Of a stretch of DNA of 63,447 nucleotides, positions 36,637 to 46,049 are shown in pieces. Position 1 is the stretch's first letter; every line of letters begins with the position of its first letter. The notes below the pieces were generated by a model. It made no database searches and was not told the origin of the DNA. It saw only the letters and a program-made list of their open reading frames with translations. Source of the DNA: Lachnospiraceae bacterium (GTDB lineage Bacteria > Bacillota > Clostridia > Lachnospirales > Lachnospiraceae); contig JAAUZT010000027.1 of assembly GCA_014804485.1 (NCBI GenBank), forward strand, positions 23,333-86,779. Reading direction: 5' to 3'. Both the position numbers and the translations under genes were made by a program.

Positions 36637-36664
36637 TTCATCCACCTCCGCTTGTATCGTTATT

Positions 36665-36718
36665 TGTTATATCGTCTTCCGATATAGTTATTATAACGGC
36701 TGCCGATATAGTTGTCAA
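36665..36718 (-). promoter_or_regulatory. Consensus promoter with repeated operator of the padR operon
   Basis: TTGACA (36713-36718) and TATAAT (36690-36695) at 17 bases match the consensus fully. ACTATATCGG occurs twice, once in the spacer and once just downstream of the -10, each followed by AG-x-CG-x-TAT (ATATCG and CGATAT half-sites). This fits PadR dimers occluding the promoter. Confidence 0.75.
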
Positions 36719-36752
36719 TGCTTTATCTTCCATTCCAATCATTGTTGCGGAA

Positions 36753-36805
36753 AAATAAAGGTGCATCATTTTGAAGCTTTCACTTCATCATGATACACCT
36801 TTATT
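36753..36805. terminator. Bidirectional terminator between fucO and padR
   Basis: Arms AAATAAAGGTGCATCAT and ATGATACACCTTTATT around a loop with an inner GAAGCTTTCACTTC stem. On the minus strand the stem is followed by TTTATTTTTCC, so it should terminate the rhamnose catabolic operon. Confidence 0.75.
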
Positions 36806-36830
36806 GATAGGAAACTTACATAGAAGTTGA

Positions 36831-37976
36831 TTACATAAGCTTACGGAACAATTCCTTTAAGTCCTCCACACTTGTATCCTTCGGATTTCCGGGTCTGCAG
36901 GCATCTGCATAAGCTGATTCGGCTAAGAAATCCAGATCCTCTTCCTTCAATGCTTCCAGTTTTGCAGGAATCCCGACATCTGCGGATAATTTCTTTACTG
37001 CTTCAATCGCAGCAGTGCGGTACTCTTCCTGACTCATTTTATCTACATCAGCTACATTCATGGCGCGTGCAATTTCACGATATTTTTCACCGCTGCACTC
37101 GGCATTATACTCCATTACAATCGGAAGCATCATTGCACAGGCAACTCCATGAGGCGTATCATAAACCGCACCCAAAGTATGTGCCATAGAATGTGCGATT
37201 CCCAAGCCTACATTAGAAAATGCCATACCTGTTACAAACTGGCCAAGTGCCATGCCTTCCCGGCCTTCCGGTTTATTTTCCACTGCATCCCGCAGGCTTT
37301 TTGCAATCAGACGGATTGCTTCTAAGTTCAGGCAGTCGGCCAGTGCCCAGGCTGCCTTTGTGGTATAACCCTCAATTGCATGTGTCAGGGCATCCATTCC
37401 TGTTGACGCAGTCAGTCCTTTCGGCATGGTGGACATCATATCCGGATCTACAATCGCAATGTTCGGAATATCATTCGTATCTACGCAGACAAATTTACGC
37501 TTCTTCTCCACGTCCGTAATCACGTAGTTGATAGTAGCCTCCGCAGCCGTCCCGGCAGTTGTCGGAACAGCGATTGTAAATACTGTGGGATTCTTTGTCG
37601 GCGCTACACCCTCCAGAGAACGAACATCCTCAAACTCCGGATTATTGATGATAATGCCAATCGCTTTTCCGGTGTCCATGGAAGATCCGCCTCCGACTGT
37701 AATCATATAATCGGCTCCGGATGCCTTATATGCAGCAACACCCGCTTGTACATTTTCAATTGTCGGATTAGGCTTGATATCAGAATATACCTCATAAGCC
37801 ATTCCCTCAGCATCCAGTAAGTCTGTGATCTTCTTCGTAACATTGAATTTCACCAGATCCGGATCGGATGCGATAAATGCCTTCTGAAAACCCTTACTCT
37901 TAATAATTCCCGGGAGCTCCTGAATCGCTCCTTTTCCATGATAAGAGATTCCATTCAGTACAAAACGATTTACCAT
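36831..37976 (-). CDS. fucO: Lactaldehyde reductase (iron-containing alcohol dehydrogenase)
   Basis: 381 residues. Reduces L-lactaldehyde, released by the aldolase, to 1,2-propanediol with NADH. The NAD-binding VGGGSSMDTGKAIG, the GTAAEATINYVI segment and the metal-binding region SNVGLGIAHSMAHTLGAVYD followed by TPHG (Asp and three His ligands for Fe) are all present. It is last in the rhaB-isomerase-rhaD-fucO operon, 41 bases after rhaD. The context fits FucO acting on rhamnose-derived lactaldehyde. Confidence 0.93.
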   Translation of the reverse strand: MVNRFVLNGISYHGKGAIQELPGIIKSKGFQKAFIASDPDLVKFNVTKKITDLLDAEGMAYEVYSDIKPNPTIENVQAGVAAYKASGADYMITVGGGSSMDTGKAIGIIINNPEFEDVRSLEGVAPTKNPTVFTIAVPTTAGTAAEATINYVITDVEKKRKFVCVDTNDIPNIAIVDPDMMSTMPKGLTASTGMDALTHAIEGYTTKAAWALADCLNLEAIRLIAKSLRDAVENKPEGREGMALGQFVTGMAFSNVGLGIAHSMAHTLGAVYDTPHGVACAMMLPIVMEYNAECSGEKYREIARAMNVADVDKMSQEEYRTAAIEAVKKLSADVGIPAKLEALKEEDLDFLAESAYADACRPGNPKDTSVEDLKELFRKLM

Positions 37977-38017
37977 TTTCTTGTTCCTCCTTAATCTTAT
38001 AAAAGTTTTTATAGTTA

Positions 38018-38845
38018 CTATTTTTCGTACAGGAATTTTTCGGGCAATGTAACTTTAAAATCTACTGCCAGATCCCGGAAGTTCTGCGGCGTAATGGTCT
38101 GCAGCTTATCCGGACGCATAGACAGCATCTTTACCAGTATCTCCGCTGATTTCTCCACCGTATGCATCAGGCCGAACGTCAGGTCAAAATCCTCCCCGGA
38201 GCAGAACATTCCATGATGTGCCCAGATTGCAACATCATACTGCTTCATCAATTCGCTGGTTGCCACTGCGATATCCCGACCTCCCGGGACCATCCAGCCT
38301 ACAACACCGATGCCTGACGGAAATACAACCGGACACTCCGTAGCCATCTCCCACAACTCTCTTGTAAATACCTCATCTTTCAAAGGCAATACAAAAGTAA
38401 GTGCAATCACATTCGTTGTATGAGCGTGATAGATAACTCTGTGCGCTCCATTCGATGCCGCCTTTTTCACCTCATGGTTCATCAAATGGCTTGGAAGCTC
38501 GCTCGTCGGTCTGCCTCCATTTACAAGTCCCCAACAGATACGATAATTTTCCCCTTTGTCATCCAGTTCAATAATACATATGCTGTCTTCCGGGGCAAGA
38601 ATGACATTGCGGAAATATTTCCCGCTTCCCGTCACCATAAAGTATTCGCCTGCAAGCCCCGGTACATTCGTACCAATTGGTTTCCATTCGCCATCTGTGC
38701 TTAAATATTCCTTTACCTCTTCTACTTCTTCCGCCTTCATACGGTAGGACAGGTTGCCGCCGTTTCTCTCATGCCATCCCTGCTCCCATCCATCATTACA
38801 CATACGGATAAATCCCTGTACAAACTTTACATCTGTAATAGCCAT
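38018..38845 (-). CDS. rhaD: Rhamnulose-1-phosphate aldolase
   Basis: 275-residue class II aldolase splitting L-rhamnulose 1-phosphate into dihydroxyacetone phosphate and L-lactaldehyde. Landmarks are ERNGGNLSYRM (phosphate-binding loop), the zinc ligands in VIYHAHTTNVIAL and the third His in IWAHHGMFCSGEDF. Start at 38845 has GGAGGAAAGAAT upstream; the frame extends to 38860 without a site. It lies between a hairpin-rich 140-base gap and fucO. Confidence 0.95.
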   Translation of the reverse strand: MAITDVKFVQGFIRMCNDGWEQGWHERNGGNLSYRMKAEEVEEVKEYLSTDGEWKPIGTNVPGLAGEYFMVTGSGKYFRNVILAPEDSICIIELDDKGENYRICWGLVNGGRPTSELPSHLMNHEVKKAASNGAHRVIYHAHTTNVIALTFVLPLKDEVFTRELWEMATECPVVFPSGIGVVGWMVPGGRDIAVATSELMKQYDVAIWAHHGMFCSGEDFDLTFGLMHTVEKSAEILVKMLSMRPDKLQTITPQNFRDLAVDFKVTLPEKFLYEK

Positions 38846-38884
38846 TATTCTTTCCTCCATTCCATAATCTCATGGTCTCGCCGT

Positions 38885-38973
38885 ACGGAGAATGCCGTAT
38901 TTCAGGCATTCTCCCGCGTGAGATTTAGTACTTCTTGGCGTCCCGTCCAATGGCGGGACGTCTTTAGAAGTAC
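38885..38973. repeat. Two adjacent palindromes between isomerase and rhaD genes
   Basis: First: GGAGAATGCC...GGCATTCTCC (38887-38914), related to the family 2 elements at 54454 and 58201. Second: a 46-base palindrome with arms GTACTTCT-xx-GCGTCCCG (38928-38973). They fill the only large gap in the rhamnose operon and may stabilise or process the mRNA. Confidence 0.65.
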
Positions 38974-38984
38974 TTCTCACGCTT

Positions 38985-40403
38985 TTACCTTGTAACAATA
39001 TCTACCGGTACATCAAAAATCTTCGCGACCTTTAAAATCGTGTCAATGTGTCTGCCGGCCGCTGCTGCCATATGGTGGGTCGGACCTGCTTCACTCCATC
39101 TGTTGCAGAACTCTCTTGCTCCACAGCTGAAACGTGTCCGCATATTCGTATCACCGAATGTGAAAATCGGACCCTCCTCATTCACGCCTTCTGCTACCAC
39201 GAACTTGAAATGTCCGTCCTTATCCTGCGTGATTCCTAAGTACGTAACAGGCCCCAGATGCGGATAGAACTGGGTCAGATAACCGCCGCCTGTCTTACCG
39301 TGAAATACAGGTACGATTTTCATGGTAGGTTTCTTAGACGAAATATCAGCATCACCGGAACCACTGTGACCGATAATACAAATATCTTCCTCAAAATCAA
39401 TGGAATACATCTCAGACAATTGTCCCATACCGGAAATCGTCTTAAGAATACTCATTGCCATAGCAACCTTAATATCACCTTCCACAGCACAGGCAACTCC
39501 CTGCTTGATCAGCATGGAGAAGGCAGGAATCAGCATACTGTCCAGAACACCAGCCTTGCCCTGCGCAAAGCCGTCATAATGGGAGGCAACGAAAGCAATC
39601 TGCTCTTCTTTCACCCACTGTTCAAAAGCGACAACATATTTTGCCATCTCCCAGACCTTTTCGATCGTACCGCCATCCTCTATGTCAAAGGTGTCAAGGA
39701 TGTCCTGCGCCTTCGCCCGGATAACGTCCTCATCTGTAATATCATCGGCAATCGCCCACATCTTCTCCCAGTCAAACTGCTTGGTGTAAAGGAACATTCT
39801 GTGGTAGAGATTCGTTTCATCGATATACAGATCCATCATACCGGGATATGGACGGCCTATCTGAGCCAGATTGGTATCACGGAAACGGCGGCGCACCTGA
39901 GCGGCACGGCACCAGTCCTCAATTTCCGCCTGCACCTGCGGGTCTCCACCCTCGACGACCCCTGTTATAACAGCGTGGCGCTTGCCGGCACGCTCAAGAT
40001 CAGCTACCATCTCGCCGACAGCTCCGCAGGCATACAGCTCGCCAAGCCATGTTGCCGTATCGGTATTCTCATAATCAGGCGCTTTCTTCTTCTGAACATT
40101 CACCAGTACGACCGGCACATCCAGATCCCGGACTGCGGGAAGCATATTATAAGATGTTGCGTAAGTCAGAAGCTGCAAGATCACAAGATCAACATCCGCT
40201 GCGCGGAACTTGTCACCGGCCGCCTGAGCCAGTTCCTTCGTGGTAACAATTCCTCCGTCCACGATTTCTACCGTATCCGGAAGCGTTTTTTTGAACGCGT
40301 CATACTGCGACTCAAATTCCGGCACTAATGACGGGAACTGTGGCAGATATGCTCCCAAAGCAATTGAGAAAACTCCGATTCTTGCTTTTGTATCTACTAA
40401 CAT
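38985..40403 (-). CDS. L-fucose/L-arabinose isomerase-like protein, probable rhamnose isomerase substitute
   Basis: 472 residues of the FucI/AraA superfamily: N-terminal Rossmann-like half (RIGVFSIALGAYLPQFPSL, VDLVILQLLTYATSYNMLPA), and a C-terminal half with the metal-site glutamate region (GVACAVEGDIKVAMAM) and ICIIGHSGSGDAD. It is not the TIM-barrel RhaA. Its position between rhamnulokinase and rhamnulose-1-phosphate aldolase, with no rhaA in the window, suggests it converts L-rhamnose to L-rhamnulose. This is inference from context. ATG 40403 has AAAAAGGAGG upstream. Confidence 0.85.
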   Translation of the reverse strand: MLVDTKARIGVFSIALGAYLPQFPSLVPEFESQYDAFKKTLPDTVEIVDGGIVTTKELAQAAGDKFRAADVDLVILQLLTYATSYNMLPAVRDLDVPVVLVNVQKKKAPDYENTDTATWLGELYACGAVGEMVADLERAGKRHAVITGVVEGGDPQVQAEIEDWCRAAQVRRRFRDTNLAQIGRPYPGMMDLYIDETNLYHRMFLYTKQFDWEKMWAIADDITDEDVIRAKAQDILDTFDIEDGGTIEKVWEMAKYVVAFEQWVKEEQIAFVASHYDGFAQGKAGVLDSMLIPAFSMLIKQGVACAVEGDIKVAMAMSILKTISGMGQLSEMYSIDFEEDICIIGHSGSGDADISSKKPTMKIVPVFHGKTGGGYLTQFYPHLGPVTYLGITQDKDGHFKFVVAEGVNEEGPIFTFGDTNMRTRFSCGAREFCNRWSEAGPTHHMAAAAGRHIDTILKVAKIFDVPVDIVTR

Positions 40404-40430
40404 TATGAAAAACCTCCTTTTTCTGAAATT

Positions 40431-41828
40431 TTATTTATATTTTTTGATTTCAAAAGACTTCTTTACACACTCTCTTGCCTCTTTTAAATCCCTGAATTTC
40501 TGATTATAGAGCATTTGTACCAACAGATTACCGATGGCCGTAGCCTCTCCGGGTCCTGCATATACTGTGCGGCCGGTATATTTTGCTGTGACCTGGTTCA
40601 GATACTCTGCATTGGAACCACCGCCCACTACATAAATACAGTCGTATTTTTTACCGGTCATCTGCTCAATCTGCCCGATTGTCTCTCCATAACACTTTCC
40701 CAGACTATTGTAGATTACCGCCGCAATCTCCCATTCATTCTGCGGTACCTGCTGCCCGCTCTTTTCACAGAAGGTCTTCACCGCCCGGGTCATACTGGAT
40801 GGTGATAAGAACATATCATCATTGCAGTCTACAATGGAAGGAATGGTCTGCTCCCTCGCCTGTTCACAGATGTATCCATAGGAATACTCTTCTGCAAATT
40901 CTTTCCGAATAGACTGGATCATCCAAAGCCCCATGATATTTTTCAGATACCGGAAACGGTATTCATAACCGCCTTCATTCGTGAGATTGTGCATCCTGCT
41001 CTCGGTCGAACAGTCAGCCTCCATAAGCTCCGTTCCCATAAGCGACCATGTACCGGAACTGATATACAATGCATCATCTTCCGTGGTCGGTATGGCAACT
41101 ACGGCAGAACCTGTGTCATGCGTGGCAGGCAGGATCACCTGACAGTCAAAACCTACTTCTTCCTGAATCTCTTTGCTGAAATTTCCTACTAAAATCCCCG
41201 GCTGGCTGATCTCTCCAAATATCTTCCTTGGATAACCCAGCATATCAATCAACTCATAATCCCAATCCTTTGACACCGGGCTTACTAACTGTGTGGTGGT
41301 CGCATTGGTGTACTCTGTCCGCTTCACTCCGGTCAAAAGAAAATGGAAATAATCAGGAATCATCAGCATACTCTCTGCTTTCGCAAGCAGCTCCGGCTCC
41401 TTCTGTTTTAGCGCCATCAACTGATAGATCGTGTTAAAAATCTGCTTCTGGATTCCGGTACGTGCATAGAGATCCTTTAGTGAAATCTCCTCATACACTT
41501 TTGCATCCATCCCGTTTGTCCTGTCATCACGATATCCGTAAGTTTTTCCGAGTATCCGGTCATTTTCGTTAAGCAGCACGTAATCCACAGCCCAAGTGTC
41601 AATTCCCATAAAGGACGGTATCTTTCCAATTTCTTTACACCGCTTCAGACCCTCTTTAATCTCATAAAACAGTGCTTCCACATCCCAGCACAGGCTTCCG
41701 TCCACACGCTTCATACCGTTTGGAAACCGGTAAACCTCTTCGAGATGCATTTTCCCATTCTCCAGGCTTCCAATCATATGCCGGCCGCTGGATGCACCGA
41801 TATCTACAGCCAGATAATATGTACTCAT
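40431..41828 (-). CDS. rhaB: Rhamnulokinase
   Basis: 465-residue FGGY-family sugar kinase phosphorylating L-rhamnulose at O1 with ATP. The N-terminal phosphate-1 loop is LAVDIGASSGRHMIG. GIDTWAVDYVLL and PATHDTGSAVVAIP (phosphate-2/adenosine elements) and YVVGGGSNAEYLNQVTAKYT follow, as in RhaB. Preferred over fuculokinase because of the ASSGR start and rhaD nearby. First gene of the catabolic operon, with AGGAGGGAAAAT before the ATG. Confidence 0.95.
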   Translation of the reverse strand: MSTYYLAVDIGASSGRHMIGSLENGKMHLEEVYRFPNGMKRVDGSLCWDVEALFYEIKEGLKRCKEIGKIPSFMGIDTWAVDYVLLNENDRILGKTYGYRDDRTNGMDAKVYEEISLKDLYARTGIQKQIFNTIYQLMALKQKEPELLAKAESMLMIPDYFHFLLTGVKRTEYTNATTTQLVSPVSKDWDYELIDMLGYPRKIFGEISQPGILVGNFSKEIQEEVGFDCQVILPATHDTGSAVVAIPTTEDDALYISSGTWSLMGTELMEADCSTESRMHNLTNEGGYEYRFRYLKNIMGLWMIQSIRKEFAEEYSYGYICEQAREQTIPSIVDCNDDMFLSPSSMTRAVKTFCEKSGQQVPQNEWEIAAVIYNSLGKCYGETIGQIEQMTGKKYDCIYVVGGGSNAEYLNQVTAKYTGRTVYAGPGEATAIGNLLVQMLYNQKFRDLKEARECVKKSFEIKKYK

Positions 41829-41866
41829 ATTTTCCCTCCTAAGCCAAACCTACTCCAAATGAAATA

Positions 41867-41950
41867 CCGGACTTAAGTCCACGCTGACAGGACTGCTATC
41901 CGGTTTTGTATTCATAAAGTGATTTTATTATAAAGTTTCCGGCACAATTT
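41867..41950 (-). promoter_or_regulatory. Probable activator-dependent promoter and leader hairpin of rhaB operon
   Basis: TATAAT (41927-41932) is preceded 17 bases upstream by a poor -35 (TTATAA). The leader contains a hairpin with arms ACCGGA (41867-41872) and TCCGGT (41899-41904), plus a 12-bp palindrome GGACTTAAGTCC (41869-41880). A weak -35 fits activation by the adjacent AraC regulator. Confidence 0.5.
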
Positions 41951-42031
41951 TATAATGTCCCCATTTAACAAAAATACTGTCTTATATTTCAATTCGTAAC
42001 TGTGAAGGACATGGGCCCGAACAGTTACTAT

Positions 42032-43021
42032 CTATATTTCTATCTGATCATCATTCTTATGAATGATCCGGTACTGATTCGGCGTCATCTCATATCGTGC
42101 CTTAAACTGACGATAAAAATAACTTTGATTTTCATACCCTACATTTATTGCAATCTCTTCCACCGGAAGCTCCGTCTCCATCAGAAACATTACCGCCTTT
42201 TGAAATCTCTTACGCATTAGAAGTTCCTGAAAGGTGTGGCCCGTACATTTTTTAATCATTCTGCTCAGTGCCGGAAGTGACAGATTAAAATCACCTGCAA
42301 TGTGACTTAAGGATGCCGTTCTGTAATGGGAATCAATATATTTTGTAGTTGCCTGGATAACAATATCCTCATAGCTTTGGGATGAGTCTCCCGACAGCCT
42401 GTCTATATGATTGATTAAATACAGAAAAACCAATCCCATAGAATACTGATTGATGACATCTTCATTACTATTTCCGTCCATAATAGAAATAATCATGTTT
42501 TCCATCAGATTCGAAATAGCATTCTTGCCCTGTAACCTAAAATTCAGATACTGCGGAACCGCATTATTCTGTTTAAGCGTCCCAACAAGAAAGTTCGCAA
42601 TAATGTTCTCCTTATTCATCATTTGAAGAGGTATGTCAAAAAATTCCGGTAGGACAATGAAGTTAATTCCTATATCGCCGGCCCCGGCGCATTTTACACC
42701 ATGCTCCACATGCTGATTCAATAAGAGCATATCACCTTGCTGCATTCTTATTTCTTTACCGTCAATATAGTGTGTGAGCTCGCCGGCAAACACATATACG
42801 ATCTCAATATAGTTGTGCTTATGGAGCGGGAATTCCACAAAGCGGCTGTGACGCCTCACTGTAATCAGTTTTCCTTCCCGCAAGAACAACTGACTGTCAA
42901 CTTCAAATTCATTCTTTTTTGTATAGATTTCTTTTTTTACATGCGGTTCCTCGTCCAAATATGCCTGTTCTTCTGACGTTATCATCTGCATCTTTTTCAT
43001 CAGCTGTTCATCCATAGACAT
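42032..43021 (-). CDS. AraC family regulator next to the rhamnose operon (RhaR/RhaS-like)
   Basis: 329 residues. An N-terminal cupin (PLHKHNYIEIVYVFAGELTHYI, then GDMLLLNQHVEHGVKC) senses the inducer. The C-terminal double helix-turn-helix is clear (LSHIAGDFNLSLPALSRMIK, EEIAINVGYENQSYFYRQFK, then MTPNQYRIIHKND). It lies upstream in the same orientation, 203 bases before rhaB, and is probably transcribed separately and activates rhaB-fucO in response to rhamnose. AGGAGAGGG precedes the start. Confidence 0.92.
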   Translation of the reverse strand: MSMDEQLMKKMQMITSEEQAYLDEEPHVKKEIYTKKNEFEVDSQLFLREGKLITVRRHSRFVEFPLHKHNYIEIVYVFAGELTHYIDGKEIRMQQGDMLLLNQHVEHGVKCAGAGDIGINFIVLPEFFDIPLQMMNKENIIANFLVGTLKQNNAVPQYLNFRLQGKNAISNLMENMIISIMDGNSNEDVINQYSMGLVFLYLINHIDRLSGDSSQSYEDIVIQATTKYIDSHYRTASLSHIAGDFNLSLPALSRMIKKCTGHTFQELLMRKRFQKAVMFLMETELPVEEIAINVGYENQSYFYRQFKARYEMTPNQYRIIHKNDDQIEI

Positions 43022-43182
43022 TTCCCTCTCCTAAATAAATGCAATGTAATCTGCTCAATTAAAAAGTAGTTCACACTTCAAATATTATATATTCCCTCTG
43101 GATGTCAATAAAACATAATTATATGACCGATATTTATCCAAACATTTTATAAAAACATAATATCATAAGCTTTGTAATAAGC

Positions 43183-43222
43183 AAAGGCGCTCATTGGTAT
43201 CTCCCATGAACGCCTTTCTTTC
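43183..43222. terminator. Hairpin terminator between araC and GH3 genes
   Basis: AAAGGCG...CGCCTTT with inner CAT-x-GG / CC-x-ATG pairing, followed by CTTTCC on the plus strand. It probably terminates transcription of the GH3 gene on the minus strand or acts in both directions. Confidence 0.5.
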
Positions 43223-43300
43223 CTAAAAGTTATTGTTACTGTACGGACCAACTGTGAAACAGCCCATATCAATCGTGTCCTTTCATTTTCCGCTGTAAAG

Positions 43301-45736
43301 TCACACTCCGGTAAGCCTCAATACCATATCTACCACATGCTCGGCACAATAAACAAGTTCCGTGCGGGTAAGTGAAAATTCTTTATCTTTTCCCTGCAGC
43401 GCATTCATCGCTGTCTTAAAATCGGCAGGACTGCCCGGCATAAACACATCATTTCCCGCTTTGATTGTAGGCGCGGACTTTGCCCCACGGTATTTTCCTT
43501 TACCTGCCACAGCAGAAATCACCCAGTCTGTCATAATCAGACCGTCATAACCCCATTCGCCGCGGACTACGGTCTTAAGCAAATCGCTGCGTTCGGAGGT
43601 GTGGGTACCGTTCAACAAATTATAAGAGGTCATAATCGCACAGGGCGAAGACTCTTCCACGCAGATTTGGAATCCACGCAGATAGATTTCACGCAACGCC
43701 CGTTCACTGACCGCACTGTTGGAAACCAGACGGTTTGTCTCCTGATTATTGCAGCAAAAATGCTTGATAGTGGTTCCCCGCCCTGCATGCTGCTGTACTC
43801 CTTTGGTAATGGCAGCTCCTACTCTGCCACTGATTAACGGATCTTCAGAATAGTATTCAAAATTCCTGCCGCACAATGGACTGCGGTGGATATTGAACGC
43901 CGGGGCCAGCCACAGATGAATGCCGAAATATTCCATCTCTTCACCCACTACAGCGCCGCATCCTTCACACAGCTCCATATTCCAGCTCTGGGCAAGTGCA
44001 GTTCCGATAGGAATCGCCGTACAGTATTGGGTAAGAATCTCTCCCTTGTTCTTCTTCTGCAGCAGCCCCATCAGGGACTTCTGCACCGGTCCAAAGAAAT
44101 CCTCCATTCCGGCAGGCAGCGTGCTTCCAACGGAGTGTGCCCCCTTCTCATCTTTCGTGTATTGCTTCGAAAGTCGCAGTCCTGCAGGACCGTCAGCCAT
44201 TACTAACGGCGGTATACCCGGTACGCGGGTGCTGGTCTCTCCTGCTGCTCCGGCTACGCTCTGCGACGCATTGCCGATGATGCTGGCAATCCCCGCTCCG
44301 TCTTTGAAGTTACCAATGCACAGATAAACCAACTGGTCATCCCTTAATCCTGCCACGATCTGTTTCGCCTTGTCAGAAGGCTGTTTCCGCTCCGGCCAGG
44401 ACAGCGTTTTCAATGCGCGGGTATCCGCTTCCAATATCGGCAGACCGGCGGGCAGTTCCTCGGTCTTTAATGTTTCCGGCTTCCAGTCGGTAAAACCGGG
44501 ATTTCCTCCCACGTTCGTTACCTGACGTACACTCACTGTTTCTTTCAGTTCAACGACTGCGGCGGGAACAGTGTCCCGGCTGCTGTTGCCCACACGTACA
44601 ATATACTTCCCTGCCTCCAGAACATAAGCCGCCGCTTCGGTATCATAAGCAGCAAGGCTTTCCAGACGGAAGGAAACCGTCACCGTCTGCATCTCGCCGG
44701 GTGCCAGTTCTTTGGTTTTCGCAAAGCCTGCCAGCGTCTGATAAGGCTGATCCAATTTACCCCAAGGAACGGACACATAGACTTGTACGACCTCTTTACT
44801 GGGCAATGAGCCTGTATTTGTCACCGGAACGGTAACTGTCAGGGAAGTTCCCGCCAGTGCGGTTTCTGCTTTGCCAAATGCAAAGTCCGTATAAGTCAGA
44901 CCAAACCCAAACGGATACAATACCTGAATACCCGCACTGTCAAAATAGCGGTAACCGACATAGACACCTTCCCGATAACAGGTATCATCCATCTCGCCAA
45001 AATCACCGACGGACGCATAGCTTTCCCATGTGCTCCACGTTGTGGTCAGTTTGCCGGAAGGTGTGCTTTTTCCTAACAGCACATCAGCCAGCGCCCGTCC
45101 GGTCACTGCTCCCAACTGCGAAAGAACCAGAATATTATCCACTTCCGCCACGGGGCTTAAATCAACCATGCCGCCTACATTCAGCACGAGCATAAAGTGC
45201 TTGTATTTCTTGTTTGCTGCCAGAATATCCCGTATTTCCGTTTTGCTCAGTTTGATGTCACCGGCTTCCGGTTTACGGTCATTGCCCTCTCCGGAAACAC
45301 GTGCCAGAACGTACAGCGCGGTGTCGCCTGAACCATCTAACGGCAGCGTATAGTCCGGCTCCGGCATCACAGCGCCCATACCCATCATGAGAGCCATTTT
45401 GTGCCGCTCTCTTGCCTGCCGTTTAATATCTTCCACGAACTGTTCATGTGCTTTCTTCCGGATAGCGTCATATCCGTCCAGCCACGCCTTGGAAGTAATT
45501 GTAAATCCCGCTTTCTCCAGTCCCCGCTCCACGGTAATGTAAAATCGGGAATTTACATCGCCGGAACCGGTTCCGCCTTTGATGGTATTCCTTGCACCGC
45601 TGCCGTAAATGGCAATACTGCCCGGCTCCCGCAGTGGAAAATCTCCGTTTTTCTTAAGCAGTACCATACATTCCGGCGCATAGGCGCACATTTTTAAAAG
45701 ATGCCGCTTCTCATAGTCGTACAATTTGTTACCCAT
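43301..45736 (-). CDS. Domain-swapped GH3 beta-glucosidase
   Basis: 811 residues, no signal peptide. The domain order is reversed from most GH3 enzymes. The alpha/beta sandwich domain comes first (SIAIYGSGARNTIKGGTGSGD near 40; VLVLSQLGAVTGRALADVLLG), then a fibronectin-III-like domain (about 300-400), and the TIM barrel last (PLVMADGPAGLRLS; GTTIKHFCCNNQETNR; GLIMTDW with the nucleophile Asp). Reversed GH3 enzymes are known from Butyrivibrio and Ruminococcus. It should hydrolyse beta-linked glucosides or related oligosaccharides in the cytoplasm. Strong AAGGAGGAG site; monocistronic, next to the rhamnose locus. Confidence 0.92.
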   Translation of the reverse strand: MGNKLYDYEKRHLLKMCAYAPECMVLLKKNGDFPLREPGSIAIYGSGARNTIKGGTGSGDVNSRFYITVERGLEKAGFTITSKAWLDGYDAIRKKAHEQFVEDIKRQARERHKMALMMGMGAVMPEPDYTLPLDGSGDTALYVLARVSGEGNDRKPEAGDIKLSKTEIRDILAANKKYKHFMLVLNVGGMVDLSPVAEVDNILVLSQLGAVTGRALADVLLGKSTPSGKLTTTWSTWESYASVGDFGEMDDTCYREGVYVGYRYFDSAGIQVLYPFGFGLTYTDFAFGKAETALAGTSLTVTVPVTNTGSLPSKEVVQVYVSVPWGKLDQPYQTLAGFAKTKELAPGEMQTVTVSFRLESLAAYDTEAAAYVLEAGKYIVRVGNSSRDTVPAAVVELKETVSVRQVTNVGGNPGFTDWKPETLKTEELPAGLPILEADTRALKTLSWPERKQPSDKAKQIVAGLRDDQLVYLCIGNFKDGAGIASIIGNASQSVAGAAGETSTRVPGIPPLVMADGPAGLRLSKQYTKDEKGAHSVGSTLPAGMEDFFGPVQKSLMGLLQKKNKGEILTQYCTAIPIGTALAQSWNMELCEGCGAVVGEEMEYFGIHLWLAPAFNIHRSPLCGRNFEYYSEDPLISGRVGAAITKGVQQHAGRGTTIKHFCCNNQETNRLVSNSAVSERALREIYLRGFQICVEESSPCAIMTSYNLLNGTHTSERSDLLKTVVRGEWGYDGLIMTDWVISAVAGKGKYRGAKSAPTIKAGNDVFMPGSPADFKTAMNALQGKDKEFSLTRTELVYCAEHVVDMVLRLTGV

Positions 45737-46049
45737 AATGCTCCTCCTTCTACTGAATATTCTTTAAAATTAAAAGTGCCGCTTCCCTCCGTTTCTAAAC
45801 CCGCTGATGTCAATAATACTCTCATAACTTCTCCTATTCCGGTCAATTCATCTATTCGTTCACAGTACCTGTTTTTTTGATAGTATCATACAAAATCCGA
45901 ATGAACAATGTTTTTTAGCCGTTGGAATAACGTTTGCCCCAACACTGAAACACTATAAAAAGAAATATATACACTGCAAAGTAGATTTACAGCAATGGAT
46001 ATGCTAAGATAATGATGTTGAACAAACTAGCATACGGAGGGACGAGTTT
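45737..46049. other. Intergenic region with promoter of the methyltransferase-xpt operon
   Basis: 313 bases between divergent genes. On the plus strand TTTACA (45986-45991) and GATAAT (46008-46013) at 16 bases form a plausible promoter, and GGAGGGA precedes the ATG at 46050. I looked for a purine riboswitch because xpt and a xanthine permease follow, and did not see one. No gene recognised here. Confidence 0.55.

Noticed and set aside
39258..40328. A 356-codon plus-strand frame opposite the isomerase gene
   Set aside because: It has no ribosome binding site and no recognisable motif, and its codons mirror the well-supported isomerase on the other strand.
45737..46049. Possible purine riboswitch upstream of the xpt-permease genes
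   Set aside because: I searched for the conserved aptamer loops and pairing and found none; only a plain promoter is visible.
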